Below, in pieces: positions 1 through 9,464 of a DNA stretch of 64,000 nt. Location: contig CAVSND010000017.1 of assembly GCA_963729215.1 (NCBI GenBank), forward strand, positions 1-64,000, written 5' to 3'. Position 1 is the stretch's first letter, and the number at the start of each line of letters is the position of its first letter. Position numbers and translations under genes: made by a program. The DNA is from CAVQJU01 sp963729215 (GTDB lineage: Bacteria > Acidobacteriota > Vicinamibacteria > Vicinamibacterales > CAVVIG01). The notes below the pieces were generated by a model. It saw nothing but the letters and a program-made list of their open reading frames with translations. It searched no databases and was not told where the DNA came from.

Positions 1-57
1 ACGCGGCAGCCGCAGAGGTGACGCGGCGCGGCTGGACGGCACATAAGGAGCCGGCAT

Positions 58-578
58 ATGAAAGCGTCCGTCTTCATTGGTACGAGCCTCGACGGCTTTA
101 TCGCACGAACCAATGGTGACCTCGACTTCCTGCCGCCCGGCGGTGGCGAACCTCACGGGTACGATGAGTTCATGGCGACGGTGGATGCGTTGGTCATCGG
201 CCGCAAGACTTTCGACACCGTCCTGGCCTTTGACAAATGGCCGTATGGTGAAAAGACCGTTGTCGTGCTCAGCACTCGCCCGCTCGCCCCCGCTCCGCCC
301 GGGGCTGTGGTGGAGCGTATGTCGGGGACGCCGGCCGACATCTGGTCGAAACTTAGCGCTCGCGGCATCCGGCACATTTACGTGGATGGCGGGATCACGA
401 TTCAGCGGTTTCTTCAGGATGGGCTCATCCAGCGTCTCGTTATCACTCGTGTTCCGGTGCTCATCGGTACCGGGATTCCGTTGTTTGGCCCAGTACCGCG
501 CGATATCGTTCTCAGGCACGTAGGAACCGAGAGTACGCCAGCGGTCTCGTCCAAAGTGAGTATGAGGTTGTCGGCTGA
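58..578 (+). CDS. RibD C-terminal/dihydrofolate reductase-fold protein, frameshifted at the 3' end
   Basis: Small NADPH-dependent reductase of the RibD_C/DHFR-like family (YwjB/YyaP type); the substrate cannot be read from sequence. The N-terminus MKASVFIGTSLDGFIA is the usual family opening, followed by LVIGRKTFDTVL and, near residue 105, IRHIYVDGGITIQRFL. The start is supported by AAGGAG eight bases upstream. The expected C-terminal motif ASGLVQSEYEVVG followed by TGA lies at about 531-578 in another frame, so one base is missing near 527-531. Without the correction the frame runs on to 690 with a meaningless tail. Corrected length is about 173 residues, normal for the family. It is probably monocistronic. 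The family call is firm; the physiological role is unknown. Confidence 0.85.
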
Positions 579-646
579 CAGCCCACGATCCGAAGCCAAC
601 CTGCCACATCGAGAGGAATATCGACGCAGTCTGGAAGCGGGGCGTG

Positions 647-1702
647 CTAGTGGCAGAACATCGACGAAGCTTGTTCCGCCAGAAGCCTGACCTGAGGCGA
701 CGAAGGTGCAGATCGTGTCGTCGACGCGTCATACTCGCGTCGCGGAACGCTACACCGATACAGGTAGTTGACCATCAGGCCGGCAGAACCCTTCAGCCCG
801 GCCGTCGAGGTATCGCTCAGCCAGTTGATCCGCTCGAGACGCGCGCCGTTCCGGAGGTGGAAACGAGCGACAGGGTCAGCGGGATTGTCGCCGCGCTTGA
901 CGCGGAGCAAGTAGTACGCGCAGAGCGGCACGAGCTGCCGCTCCAGTGCCGCCGACGTGTCGCGGCTTGCGAACCAGTCCGGCCGTTCGAGGCACGCGAG
1001 TGTGGCAGCGGCCGCCGCGTGCGCGGCGTGCCCGGAGTGGGGCCGCGCGAGGGTGGCCAGCCAGGCACGAAAGCCCGGGACCGGCGAGAGCGTGGCAAAC
1101 GTCTTCAGCCCGGGAAGCTCCCTCGTCAGTTGGCTCGTCACCTGGGCAATCAGCGTATTGCCAAGAGGCACGCCCTTGAGACCCTCATGACAGCTGTTGA
1201 TTGAATAGAAGATCGCGCAGTGGCACGTCGACGGATCGAGCGTGGGAGACTCGGGATCGAGCAGAGCGTCAGCATTCGAGCTCATGTCCCGCGTCAGCGC
1301 CAGTTCGGTGAAAATCAACGGCTCGCCGGGAAGAGCGGGATGAAAGAACGCGAAGCAACGTCGATCCTCAGCCAGCCGCCGTTCGAGGTCCCGCGAGTCT
1401 CGAACCCGATGGACGGTTTCGTAATTGACGATCTGGTCGAGCACCGGCGCGGGCGTGTGCCGGTCGAGTCGCTGGAGCTGGAGACCTCCGCTGTTCAACA
1501 GGGACCTGAGGAGGTCGGATACTTCCACCTCCCTCTTCGCCCACTCGGGATGCTGCTCGAGCCCCTCGAGCAGCTCGCGCCGTGTGTCGATCAGCGTCGC
1601 GAGCCCCTCAGGCGCAGGGTTGAAACAGCTTTCGAAGAGGGCCGCCCGGGCGGAAGGGACCGGGTCTGAAGACCGTTCGGTATCGGGAGCAGGGCCCGGC
1701 AT
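647..1702 (-). CDS. Malonyl-CoA decarboxylase, N-terminally truncated
   Basis: Malonyl-CoA decarboxylase catalytic domain, which converts malonyl-CoA to acetyl-CoA and CO2. Family signatures are FAFFHPALPGEPLIF (about residue 115), CAIFYSINSCHEGLKGVPLG (about 165), LSPVPGFRAWL (about 205) and FHLRNGARLERINW (about 290). The serine in the YSI segment and the histidine in FHLRNGA correspond, from memory of the human enzyme, to catalytic positions. Known bacterial enzymes are roughly 430-460 residues; this frame has 351 and begins inside the N-terminal helical domain, so about 80-100 residues are missing. An in-frame stop lies just upstream on the minus strand near 1760, so the missing part is either lost or displaced by indels in 1703-1877. 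The activity of the truncated product is uncertain. Confidence 0.8.
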   Translation of the reverse strand: MPGPAPDTERSSDPVPSARAALFESCFNPAPEGLATLIDTRRELLEGLEQHPEWAKREVEVSDLLRSLLNSGGLQLQRLDRHTPAPVLDQIVNYETVHRVRDSRDLERRLAEDRRCFAFFHPALPGEPLIFTELALTRDMSSNADALLDPESPTLDPSTCHCAIFYSINSCHEGLKGVPLGNTLIAQVTSQLTRELPGLKTFATLSPVPGFRAWLATLARPHSGHAAHAAAAATLACLERPDWFASRDTSAALERQLVPLCAYYLLRVKRGDNPADPVARFHLRNGARLERINWLSDTSTAGLKGSAGLMVNYLYRCSVPRREYDASTTRSAPSSPQVRLLAEQASSMFCH

Positions 1703-1877
1703 ACGTCTGATGGCTACGTAGCAACGCGCATACCAGCCTGCAAACCTCGGCGAAGCCCGCTAACAGCGCCGGGCCGGCAGGAAATCGCCCGCGAACTGCA
1801 CATCAGTCGGCAATCCGGCCGACAATTCCGCGAGGAAGGCCGCCCTGCGCAGGGCGTTTCTTCAAGCCCGCCCTTCC

Positions 1878-3982
1878 CTACTGCCAGATCCTGACGCGCT
1901 GGTCCGGCGGAAGATAGAGCTTGTCGCCGGGCTGCACGTTGAACGCCGCGTACCACGCATCGACGTTGCGCACCGCGCCGTTCACGCGCGTCAGCGTCGG
2001 CGCGTGCGGGTTCGAGAGCATGCGCGACCGCAGCGCTTCATCGCGAAACTTCGACCGCCAGATCTGCGCATAGGACAGGAAGAAGCGCTGGTCGCCGGTC
2101 AGGCCGTCGATCGCCGGCGCGTCCTTGCCGCCGAGCGACTGCCGGTAGGCCTCGATACGCCACGCCGAGCCCGCCCAGATCGCCGATGTTCTCGCCGAGC
2201 GTGAGCTGCGCCGTTCACCTTCAGGCCGGGCAGCACCTCGAACGCCGCCGTACTGCGCCGACAGCCTCGACGACCGCTTCTTGAAGGCCGCGTCGTCCGC
2301 CTTGGTCCACCAGTCCTTCATCGTGCCGGTCGCATCGTAGAGCCGGCCCTGATCGTCGAACGCGTGCCCGATCTCGTGACCGATGACGGCGCCGATGCCG
2401 CCGTAGTTGACGGCGTCGTCGGCCTGCGGATCGAAGAATGGCGGCTGCAGGATGGCGGCCGGAAACGTGATCTCGTTCGTGGCCGGGATAGTAGTAGGCG
2501 TTGACCGTCTGCGGCGTCATCAGCCACTCGTCCTTGTCCACGGGCTTGCCCAGCTTGTCGATGTCGAACTGCCACGCCCACAGGTCGGCGGCGCGCACGT
2601 TGGCGAGCAGATCGCCGGCCAATGGTCATCGACGAGTAGTCCTTCCACTTGACGGGGTATCCAATCTTCACGCGAAAGGCGGCCAGCTTTTCGAGCGCCT
2701 TGACGCGCGTCTCGGGCCCCATCCACGCGAGCGTCTCGATGTTCGCCTTGTACGCGAGCCTTCAAGTTCTCGACGAGCGCGTCAATCTTGGCCTTCGACT
2801 CTAGCGGGAAGTGCTGCTTCACGTAGACCTGGCCAATCGCTTCGCCGAGCGCGCGGTTGACAGCCTCCACCCCGCGTTCCCAGCGCTCGCGCTGCTTTTC
2901 GCGGCCCGGCAGATGACCTTGCCGTAAGAAGGCAAAGTCCTCGTCGTCGATCGCCTTGGGCAGGTACGGCGCGTGGGAATGCAGATGGTGATAGGTCAGA
3001 TACGCCTTCCAGTCCTCGGGCGGCTGCGATGTGACCAGCGACCGCGATGGCCTTCAGCGCCGTGGGCGTGTTGACGTTGAAACGGTCCTGCGCGCCGACG
3101 TTCATCGCGTCGAACATCGCCTGCCAGTCGAGACCCGGCGCAAACGTCTTGACCGCCGCGCGGCTCTTCGGGTTGTAGTTCGCCACGACGTCACGCGTGC
3201 GCTCGACTGCCCAATGCGCCCGGGCAATCTTCGTCTCGAGCGCCATCACCCGCGCCGACTTCCCCTTCGCGTCAGGGACGCCAGCGAGCATGAGCATCCG
3301 TTCCGACGTGCGCGACGTAGGCGGCTCGCGCTTCCTTCAGGCGCGGATCGTCCTTCAGGTAGTAGTCGCGGTCCGGCATGCCGAGTCCGGACTGGACCAG
3401 GTTGATGAAATACGCCTCGGGATCCTTGTCGTCAGGTCCGATATACACGCTCACCGGAGACTGAAAACCTGGCTCGCCGAAGAGTCGCGAGAGATCGGCG
3501 GGCGTCTTCGCGGCCGCAATACGATCGAGATCCGGCTTGATGGCGTCGATCCCGTCCGCCTCGACCTTCGCCATGTCCATGAACGAGGCGAAGTAGTCGC
3601 CGATCTTCTGCTCGGTCGCCCCGGGCGCCGGCTTCGACGCGGCCGCGCCCTCGATGATCGTCCGCACGTGGGCACGGGCCTCGTCATCGAGCTTGTCGAC
3701 CATGGTGTACGAGGCCTTGTCCGCGGGGATGGTGAAGGTGTCGTACCAGGCGCCGTTCGCGTAGGCAAAGAAGTCGTCGCCCGGCTTCACTGCCGGCTTG
3801 CGCGCGGTGAGGTCGAGACCGAACGCACCGTAGACCGGTTTGGCTTTTGCGGGAGCCGGCAGCGCGCCAGCCGCGGGCCCCGAGTCGCCGGAGCGGCATC
3901 CGGCCGTCACAGCGATTGCCAGAGCGAGTCTCATTGCACAGGTGCGAGCCGTCGTTACGCGTCCGCCGCTCCGCTGCGTCAT
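1878..3982 (-). CDS. M13 family zinc metallopeptidase (neprilysin/PepO-like), heavily frameshifted
   Basis: Exported zinc endopeptidase of family M13, which cleaves oligopeptides. The chosen ATG at 3982 sits six bases after AAGGGAG. It is followed by a hydrophobic stretch ending VTAGC, so a lipoprotein is likely. M13 landmarks read in order across frames are DDFFAYANGAW near the N-terminus, NAYYYP (2500-2520), GHEIGHAFDDQG carrying the HExxH zinc site (about 2360-2390), GENIGDLGG with the third zinc ligand (about 2190), and the C-terminus RNVDAWYAAFNVQPGDKLYL. At least eight single-base shifts break it, near 3300, 3046, 2930, 2915, 2758, 2625, 2485, 2245 and 2180. No nonsense codons appear once frames are switched. 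As given the gene cannot be translated. Whether it is a pseudogene or local sequence error is discussed in the findings. Confidence 0.85.
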
Positions 3983-4148
3983 GGTCATCTCCCTTGAGGG
4001 CCGATGAGACGATAGCAATATTACCGGCCCCCCGGGAGCAGGCCGAGGTTCGCGGGCGAGAACCAATTCTCATATCGCGTCGCCTACGACAGGTACGTGA
4101 GTTGCACTGCCCCAAACTGTTGAGTCGGATTTGTGGAGGGTGAGGGCT

Positions 4149-5803
4149 GTGATTAAGCAACTTACTTCCGTCATTGGACTCTGCGGCGCCCTTCTGCTGA
4201 CATCCGAGGCCCACGCACAGACACTTCCGCCACCCTGGCAGTGGACCGACGTGGGCGCCGTCGGAACGCCCGGCGAGGCTCACGTCGGCGCGAACAACGA
4301 ATGGTTCGTGTCCGGCGCCGGCAGCAATGTCTGGGGAACGGCCGATAGCTTCGTCTTCGCCTACCAGCCCATCCGTGACGGCCGCATCTTTGCCACGATT
4401 GATGGAGAAACGAACACCAATTCGTTCGCTAAAGCCGGCATCATGATCCGGCAGACGCTCGCGCCCGGCTCGCCGGAAATCATTCTCGACGTGAAGCCGG
4501 ACGGCGGCATCGAGTTCATGAAACGCTCGTCGCCCGGCGGCCAGACGACGTTCATCGCTGGCGGGCATGTGCCGGTAACTCCTGACGGGAGCGGCAACGT
4601 GAAGATCGGCGTGGATTTGCAGTTCGCCCGACTCGGGCGCTCGATCTCCGCGGCCTTCTGCTACCAGGGTCCCTGCACCATCCTCGGCACGACGGATTTC
4701 GTGGACGGTCCGGCACTTGTCGGCATTGCCGTCACCAGCGCCGATCCATCCAGGCTCAACCACGCGCACCTCATCACGCCGCCGATCGTGGACGCAGTTC
4801 CCGGGGAATCGACCGATGTCGGCAGGGTCGGTGCGCCGGGATATGCGACGTACGAGGAAGCCACCGGGCGCTTCTTTGTCAGCGGAGCCGGCTCGAACAT
4901 CTGGGGCACCGCGGATTCCTTCCATTACGTCTGGCAGCGGCTGACCGGCGACAGCCAGCTCGTTGCGCGCGTGGTCGGCGAGCAGAACACCAGCACGTTC
5001 GCCAAGGCCGGCCTGACCATCGGCGACGTATCGCCGAACGCGGCGCGCGTGATCCTCGACGTCAAGCCGGACGGCGGCATTGAGTTCATGGCCCGGCCAT
5101 CGGCCGGCGCGCCGACGACCTTCATCGCGGGCTCGACCCTGTCGTTCCCCGTCTGGCTGAGGCTCACACGCGCGGGCGATCAATTCACGGGCGACATATC
5201 GCCCGATGGACAGGCGTGGACTGCCGTCGGCTCTGACGACTGTTCACGATGCCGGCGTCGATCCCTGGTGGCTTTGGGGTCACGAGCCAGAATCCCGCCG
5301 CGCTGAATACCGCGGTCTTCGACAACTTCGCGGAGACGACGGGCCGTGATTTTGGTCCCGTGGGCCCGAATCTGCTCGTCAATCCCGGATTCGAGAACTC
5401 AATCGTGCCGCAGCCCGGACCAGGCTGGTTATCGGACCGCCAGACGCCGGCCGTGTCCGAGACGGCGCTGCCCCACAGCGGCAATCTCAACGCGGCCTGC
5501 CGGACGACGACGCGCGATTGCGGCGTTCATCAGGACGTGAACGCGTCCAATCTGCAGAACGGCAACCTCGTGTTCAGGATCTACGCGCGCGCTGACCATC
5601 CAGGCGCGCTGGTGGGAGTAAACGTCGATGGCAAGCTCGCGGCGAGCGTGCGCGTCCAACCCGGAGGGTATCAGCCGTCCGAGATGGGGTTTTTCACGGC
5701 GAACCCGAACGCGGTCATTCGGGTCTGGATGTACGCGCCGCCCGTCGCAGGTGTCGTGGCGATCGATGACGCCGAGCTGGTCGAGGACTTCGGACCGCAC
5801 TGA
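4149..5803 (+). CDS. Secreted protein with two tandem beta-rich modules and a C-terminal ligand-binding-like domain
   Basis: A GTG at 4149 preceded by GGAGG/GAGGG opens a signal peptide ending AHAQ. Two modules of about 165 residues follow. The first contains FVSGAGSNVWGTADSF, NSFAKAGIMI, ILDVKPDGGIEFM and TTFIAG. The second repeats FVSGAGSNIWGTADSF, STFAKAGLTI and ILDVKPDGGIEFM almost exactly. The pattern resembles beta-sandwich regulatory or concanavalin-like modules (DUF1349-type) found in secreted acidobacterial proteins. The last 150 residues (NLLVNPGFENS to AIDDAELVEDFG) look like a carbohydrate-binding-type jelly roll. One frameshift near 5235-5250 separates the second module from the rest. 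It diverges from the M13 gene. Function is unknown; extracellular binding is the likeliest role. Confidence 0.75.
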
Positions 5804-5858
5804 ACGCCCGACAAATCGGCCGCCGGCATCGTGGCTTTAGCGTGATCGACGCTGATGG

Positions 5859-6107
5859 ATGGAACGTCATATGAAACGCGACTCACCGGACGAGAGGCTC
5901 TTCGACGATTGCTTTCGGATTCTGACCGAGACCGAGGAGGTTCTCACGCGGACCCGTGATGTGTTCCGCGGACTCGCCCACGGCCTGCGGAACCTGACCT
6001 CGGAAGAAGCTGCCAGCATCGCCACTGTGCTCGAACGATCCCGAATGGCCGCCGCGGCGCGCGTCCGTGACTACCGGCGCCTTCACGCGGGCAGAGGGAT
6101 ACACTAA
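5859..6107 (+). CDS. Small hypothetical protein
   Basis: 82-residue charged protein with many Arg and Glu residues, predicted largely helical; I do not recognise a family. The start could be 5859 or the ATG 12 bases later (MKRDSPDERLFDD); neither has a strong ribosome-binding site. It lies 55 bases after the secreted tandem-module gene on the same strand. Codon positions look protein-like, with GC-rich third positions. A longer frame on the opposite strand over the same bases has no recognisable features, so the plus-strand reading is preferred. Confidence 0.45.
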   Translation: MERHMKRDSPDERLFDDCFRILTETEEVLTRTRDVFRGLAHGLRNLTSEEAASIATVLERSRMAAAARVRDYRRLHAGRGIH

Positions 6108-6157
6108 GTGCTGAACACGAGCGGGAGTCGCTGTTCTCGCGAGGTTATCGATCGAGC

Positions 6158-6274
6158 TTATCCAATGGACCAGGCCCTGTACAACAGGGCAGCCGCACTC
6201 AGACCGATGGCAATCTCGACGACGATCACGATGACCGCGAACCAATCGCGCCGCATGGCGGGTGACTCGTTCAT
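6158..6274 (-). CDS. Small single-span membrane protein
   Basis: A 38-residue frame starting MNESPAMRRDWFAV. The middle, VIVIVVEIAIGLSAAALLY, is a clear transmembrane helix, with a positively charged MRR flank on the N-terminal side and a short RAWSIG tail. It lies directly downstream of the zinc-ribbon-like small reading frame on the same strand. Function is unknown. Confidence is moderate because hydrophobic short frames can occur by chance, although the charge layout is typical of a real one-pass protein. Confidence 0.4.
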   Translation of the reverse strand: MNESPAMRRDWFAVIVIVVEIAIGLSAAALLYRAWSIG

Positions 6275-6282
6275 TGCGAACG

Positions 6283-6415
6283 TTATTGGCCGACGTATTT
6301 TCTCGGTGGCTGCTCGCGCCAGACCAGCCCGCAGGCCCGGCAGTGGTGATACCCAATCAACGGAGCTTGTGACGGCTCCTGCAGGGCGCGGTACATACGC
6401 TCCGCACCCCGGACA
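6283..6415 (-). CDS. Possible small zinc-ribbon protein, frameshifted
   Basis: Two CxxC pairs lie about 25 residues apart on the minus strand: CPGC at about 6404-6415 and, in a neighbouring frame, HHCRACGLVW near 6320-6345, ending KYVGQ and a TAA at 6283. Joining them needs a single-base shift near 6396. The spacing is that of a small C4 zinc ribbon. No convincing start codon is visible because upstream frames stop. It precedes the small membrane protein and the two may be co-transcribed. The call rests on the cysteine pattern only. Confidence 0.35.
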
Positions 6416-6593
6416 TTGGACCAGGGAGGGCGGATTGGCGTCTTGAGGCTCGGCTACTCATAGGCACCCTGCTGGAAAGAAGGAAGACTAAGTAGCGTAC
6501 CGAAATACCGAGCGTCTGTAGGAATCGTACGGAGCGTGGCGATCGACGCCGGCATCGATGGCGGCCTGTTGTCGGGCCGAAACGGAAGGGACG

Positions 6594-6788
6594 TTAACGC
6601 TGTTTTCGGCGGGAGCGAATCCTGGGGTTTTCGAAGGGTTCCAGCTTCTTGCGGGCTTCCTCCACGGCGCGTTTCGCGCGATTCACTTCCCTGGTTGTCT
6701 CACGACTCGCGCGTTGAGCGGACTTCAGCGCCTTGGAAGCCGCCTTCAGCTTCGCCAAGCTCTTCTGAGGCTCGTCGTCATCGCTCAA
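6594..6788 (-). CDS. Small coiled-coil protein
   Basis: 64 residues from a TTG at 6788 reading LSDDDEPQKSLAKLKAASKA, then continuous Lys/Arg/Ala/Glu-rich helix with heptad-like spacing and a basic C-terminus IRSRRKQR. No ATG is available in this stretch. The frame remains open further upstream, but that part reads through the promoter region of the TIGR03435 gene and looks non-coding. Function is unknown; DNA-associated or scaffolding helical proteins often look like this. Confidence 0.4.
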   Translation of the reverse strand: MSDDDEPQKSLAKLKAASKALKSAQRASRETTREVNRAKRAVEEARKKLEPFENPRIRSRRKQR

Positions 6789-7005
6789 ATGTGGCGAGTA
6801 TATCGAGAGGACGCCATAAACGCGATGTAAGAATCCCCTGGATGAGGCAGAAATTTTGACAGTTTCTCGGGAAACGATCTGCCAGACGCAACCGTGGAGT
6901 GTCGAGCCACTTGATGGGACACTACGGGACGGCCTCACGATCGTGCCCTCCGCAGTCCGGCACACCAGCGTGCTAGGATTTCCGAACCAGTATTCAGATG
7001 GCTTC

Positions 7006-7963
7006 ATGAACAGGATCCGCTCGACAAGTGCGTTCGCGTTCGCCATTCTGCTCGCTGCGACAGCAGGCTCGGCGCAGGACCCCGCAGCGCTCCCGGTCGC
7101 CGTATCGTCCGACGCGACCTTCGAGGTCGCCGCGGTCAAGCCGAGCAACCCGGCCCCGTCCAGTCCGCTGGGCATGATTCCCATGGTCAGGCCCCAGCCG
7201 GGCGGACGGCTGACGATCACCAACCTGCCGCTGAAGATGCTCATCGCGCTGGCATATGAAACGCAGGATTTCCGGATGTCCGGCGGCCCGCCCGCGCTCA
7301 TGAGCGCCAAGTTCGACATCATTGCGAAGGCTCCCGGAGGCGCCACACTGGGGCTGAAGGAGATGAGGCCCCTGATCAAGAACCTGCTGATCGAGCGGTT
7401 CAAGCTCCAGGCACACACCGAGCCGCGCGAGATGCGGATTTACGACCTGGTCATCGCGCGGAGCGACGGCCGCCTGGGGCCCGACTTGAAGCCGTCGACG
7501 TCGGATTGCTCAAAGGCCGATGAGCTGAACGCCAAGCGGGCGGAGGCACTGGCCAGAGGCGATCTGTCGGCCGTCATGCCGAAGCCGGGCGAGATCATGC
7601 CCTGCACGCTGGCGCCGAATCTGGCCGGCGGCCCCGGGGAACATCTCCGTGCACGGCGACGGACAAGAGATGAAGCAGCTGATCGAACTGCTGACGCAGA
7701 TGGCCGGCCGCTACATTCGCGACAAGACCGGACTGACCGGCCGCTACGATTTCGACATGAGGCTGGACTTGCAGGCGCTGCTCGCGATGGCGCAGGGCAT
7801 GGGGATGAACGTGCCGGCGGGCGCGGCGGCCAATATCCCGCAGGCGGACGGCTCGTCGCTGATGACGGCGCTCAGCGAGCAGCTGGGGCTCAAACTCGAC
7901 TCGGTGCGCGCGCCGGTCGACGTCCTCGTCATCGACAGCGTCGAGGCGCCGGTCCCGGACTAG
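7006..7963 (+). CDS. TIGR03435 family secreted protein, frameshifted
   Basis: Member of the Solibacter-type TIGR03435 family, known mainly from Acidobacteriota and of unknown function. The ATG at 7006 starts a signal peptide (FAFAILLAATAGSAQ). Family motifs follow in order: FEVAAVKPSNP, GGRLTITNLPLKMLI, FDIIAKAPGG, EMRPLIKNLLIERFKLQAH and YDLVIARSDGRLGPDL. In a second frame come DKTGLTGRYDFDMRL, LMTALSEQLGLKLDSVRAPV and VLVIDSVEAPVPD at the C-terminus. One extra base in the CCCCGGGG run near 7633-7638 splits the two halves; corrected length is about 318 residues, normal for the family. It is a good lineage marker. Confidence 0.9.
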
Positions 7964-8027
7964 TCCAGGCCAGTCTGCGCGGTCGTGCCGATTCCACAGA
8001 TCGTGGCCTGGCAAAACAGGGCCCACA

Positions 8028-8702
8028 ATGCCCTTTCGCGTCTTGATCATCGGTGGCACGGGGCAGGTCGGAGCTGCGGTGGTGCGTGCGCTGGCAGCAG
8101 AGCCATCCTGCGCTGAAGTCGTCATGGTCAATCGCAAAGCGATTGCTCTGACCGCAGATCCTCGCGTGCGGCAGGTGATTTTGGATACGGCTGCGGCTCA
8201 GTTTCCAGTAGAAGTGACCAAGCTTGCGCAGAGCATGGTTGCGCAAGGCGCTCCTGTCTATGGGGCATCCTGTGTTGGCGTCGGGACAGGCAGCCTGAAG
8301 TGGAGCGAGGAGGAATTGAAGGCTCTCGAAATCGGGGTTGTCGGTGGTTTTGCCCGTGGTTGTCACGCCGGAGGTATCACGCAGTTTGCTCTGCTCTCGG
8401 CGGCGGGAAGCACCGCAAAAAGCCGGATTCGCTACGCGCGGGTCATGGGGTTGAAAGAAGAAACGGTTCAAGGGATAGGCTTCGCAAGCCTCGCGATTTT
8501 CCGCCCGGGCATCATCGCGGGCAATGCCCATACGCCGAGCTATGCGGCCTGGTTGGGGCGCCTGATTCCCGGTCCATTCGGGACGATTGAACAGGATGAT
8601 ATCGCGCGCGCCTTTGTCGCTGAATTCATCAGCAGCTCTGCCCCAAACGGCGTCGTCGTATCTCGAAAATGGGGCGATGAGGCAGAGGTCCCGGGCGCTT
8701 AA
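8028..8702 (+). CDS. Atypical SDR-family NAD(P)-binding protein
   Basis: Rossmann-fold protein with the dinucleotide motif IIGGTGQVGAAVVRAL at the N-terminus, of the NAD(P)-binding/HTATIP2-like group of short-chain dehydrogenases. At residue 115-125, FALLSAAGSTAKSRIRYARV contains the serine and a downstream Tyr/Lys-like region, and AIFRPGIIAG is typical of extended/atypical SDRs. Length (224 aa) is normal. The substrate is unknown. Codon usage is visibly less GC-rich than its neighbours, with many A/T third positions, which suggests later acquisition. It stands alone between two secreted-protein genes. Confidence 0.8.
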   Translation: MPFRVLIIGGTGQVGAAVVRALAAEPSCAEVVMVNRKAIALTADPRVRQVILDTAAAQFPVEVTKLAQSMVAQGAPVYGASCVGVGTGSLKWSEEELKALEIGVVGGFARGCHAGGITQFALLSAAGSTAKSRIRYARVMGLKEETVQGIGFASLAIFRPGIIAGNAHTPSYAAWLGRLIPGPFGTIEQDDIARAFVAEFISSSAPNGVVVSRKWGDEAEVPGA

Positions 8703-8847
8703 ATAGTCTCTACTTACCTGTGTAGAAACTGTGTAACGGCGGCTCGGGACACGCTATTTTTTTCTCGAGCGCGGATGACCCCGCCTCGCAGACCGCTCGA
8801 AGCGTGTTTAAATTGGGCCTGTGCCAAACGGCCCATCAGGAGTCCCC

Positions 8848-9441
8848 ATGCCGATGATCGCGAGATATCTCGCCGCCGCTGTGTGTATCGTGAGCCTTGG
8901 CCGTGTCGTGTCGCTCGCGGCGCAGAACCCCGCATCTCCTCCACCAGTGAAGCCCGGCCTCTGGGAGACCAGAATGTCGCAGCTCGACGCCAACGGCCAC
9001 GAGGTGCCCTCGCCAGAACTCGCGGCGCTGGCCAAGATGCCGCCCGAGATGCGCGACAAGATGGCCGACGCGATGCGGGCTCGCGGGATTCAGATGCCGG
9101 ATGAGAACGGCGCCATGAAGGCCTGCCTGAGCAAGGAGACGCTCGACTCCGGCACGTGGCAGCAACTGGCATCCGACTCGGGATGTACGACGACGTTCTC
9201 CACGCGGTCGAGCTCCACATGGAAATGGCACTCGAGCTGCGCATCGCTCAACGCCGAATCGGACGGCGAGACCGTGTTCAGCGGATCGGAAAGTTATCGG
9301 ACGAAGCTGACGACGACGGCGACCGTGAACGGCAAGACAAACACTTCGACGCGAATTGTGCAGGGCAAGTGGCTGAGCGCCGCATGCGGTGACATCAAGC
9401 CGCTGACGCCACCACCGTCCGCCCCAGCCCGAGGCCGGTAG
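8848..9441 (+). CDS. DUF3617-type secreted protein
   Basis: Exported protein of about 197 residues. The ATG at 8848 follows GGAG by five bases; a GTG at 8821 is possible but lacks such a site. A signal peptide ends SLAAQ. The motif PPPVKPGLWETRMSQLD is the DUF3617 opening ('GLWE' proteins), followed by the family's ACLSKETLDSGTWQ region and a C-terminal TTATVNGKTNTSTRIVQGKW strand pair. These proteins are predicted periplasmic beta-sandwiches of unknown role. Monocistronic. Confidence 0.8.
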   Translation: MPMIARYLAAAVCIVSLGRVVSLAAQNPASPPPVKPGLWETRMSQLDANGHEVPSPELAALAKMPPEMRDKMADAMRARGIQMPDENGAMKACLSKETLDSGTWQQLASDSGCTTTFSTRSSSTWKWHSSCASLNAESDGETVFSGSESYRTKLTTTATVNGKTNTSTRIVQGKWLSAACGDIKPLTPPPSAPARGR

Positions 9442-9464
9442 CCGGGCTCGGCGGGGCCTGCCGC

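Noticed and set aside
3684..5183. 499-residue open frame on the minus strand opposite the secreted tandem-module gene
   Set aside because: It is antisense to clear plus-strand motifs and the M13 start, has Arg/Gly/Ala-rich composition typical of GC-rich shadow frames, and no recognisable domain.
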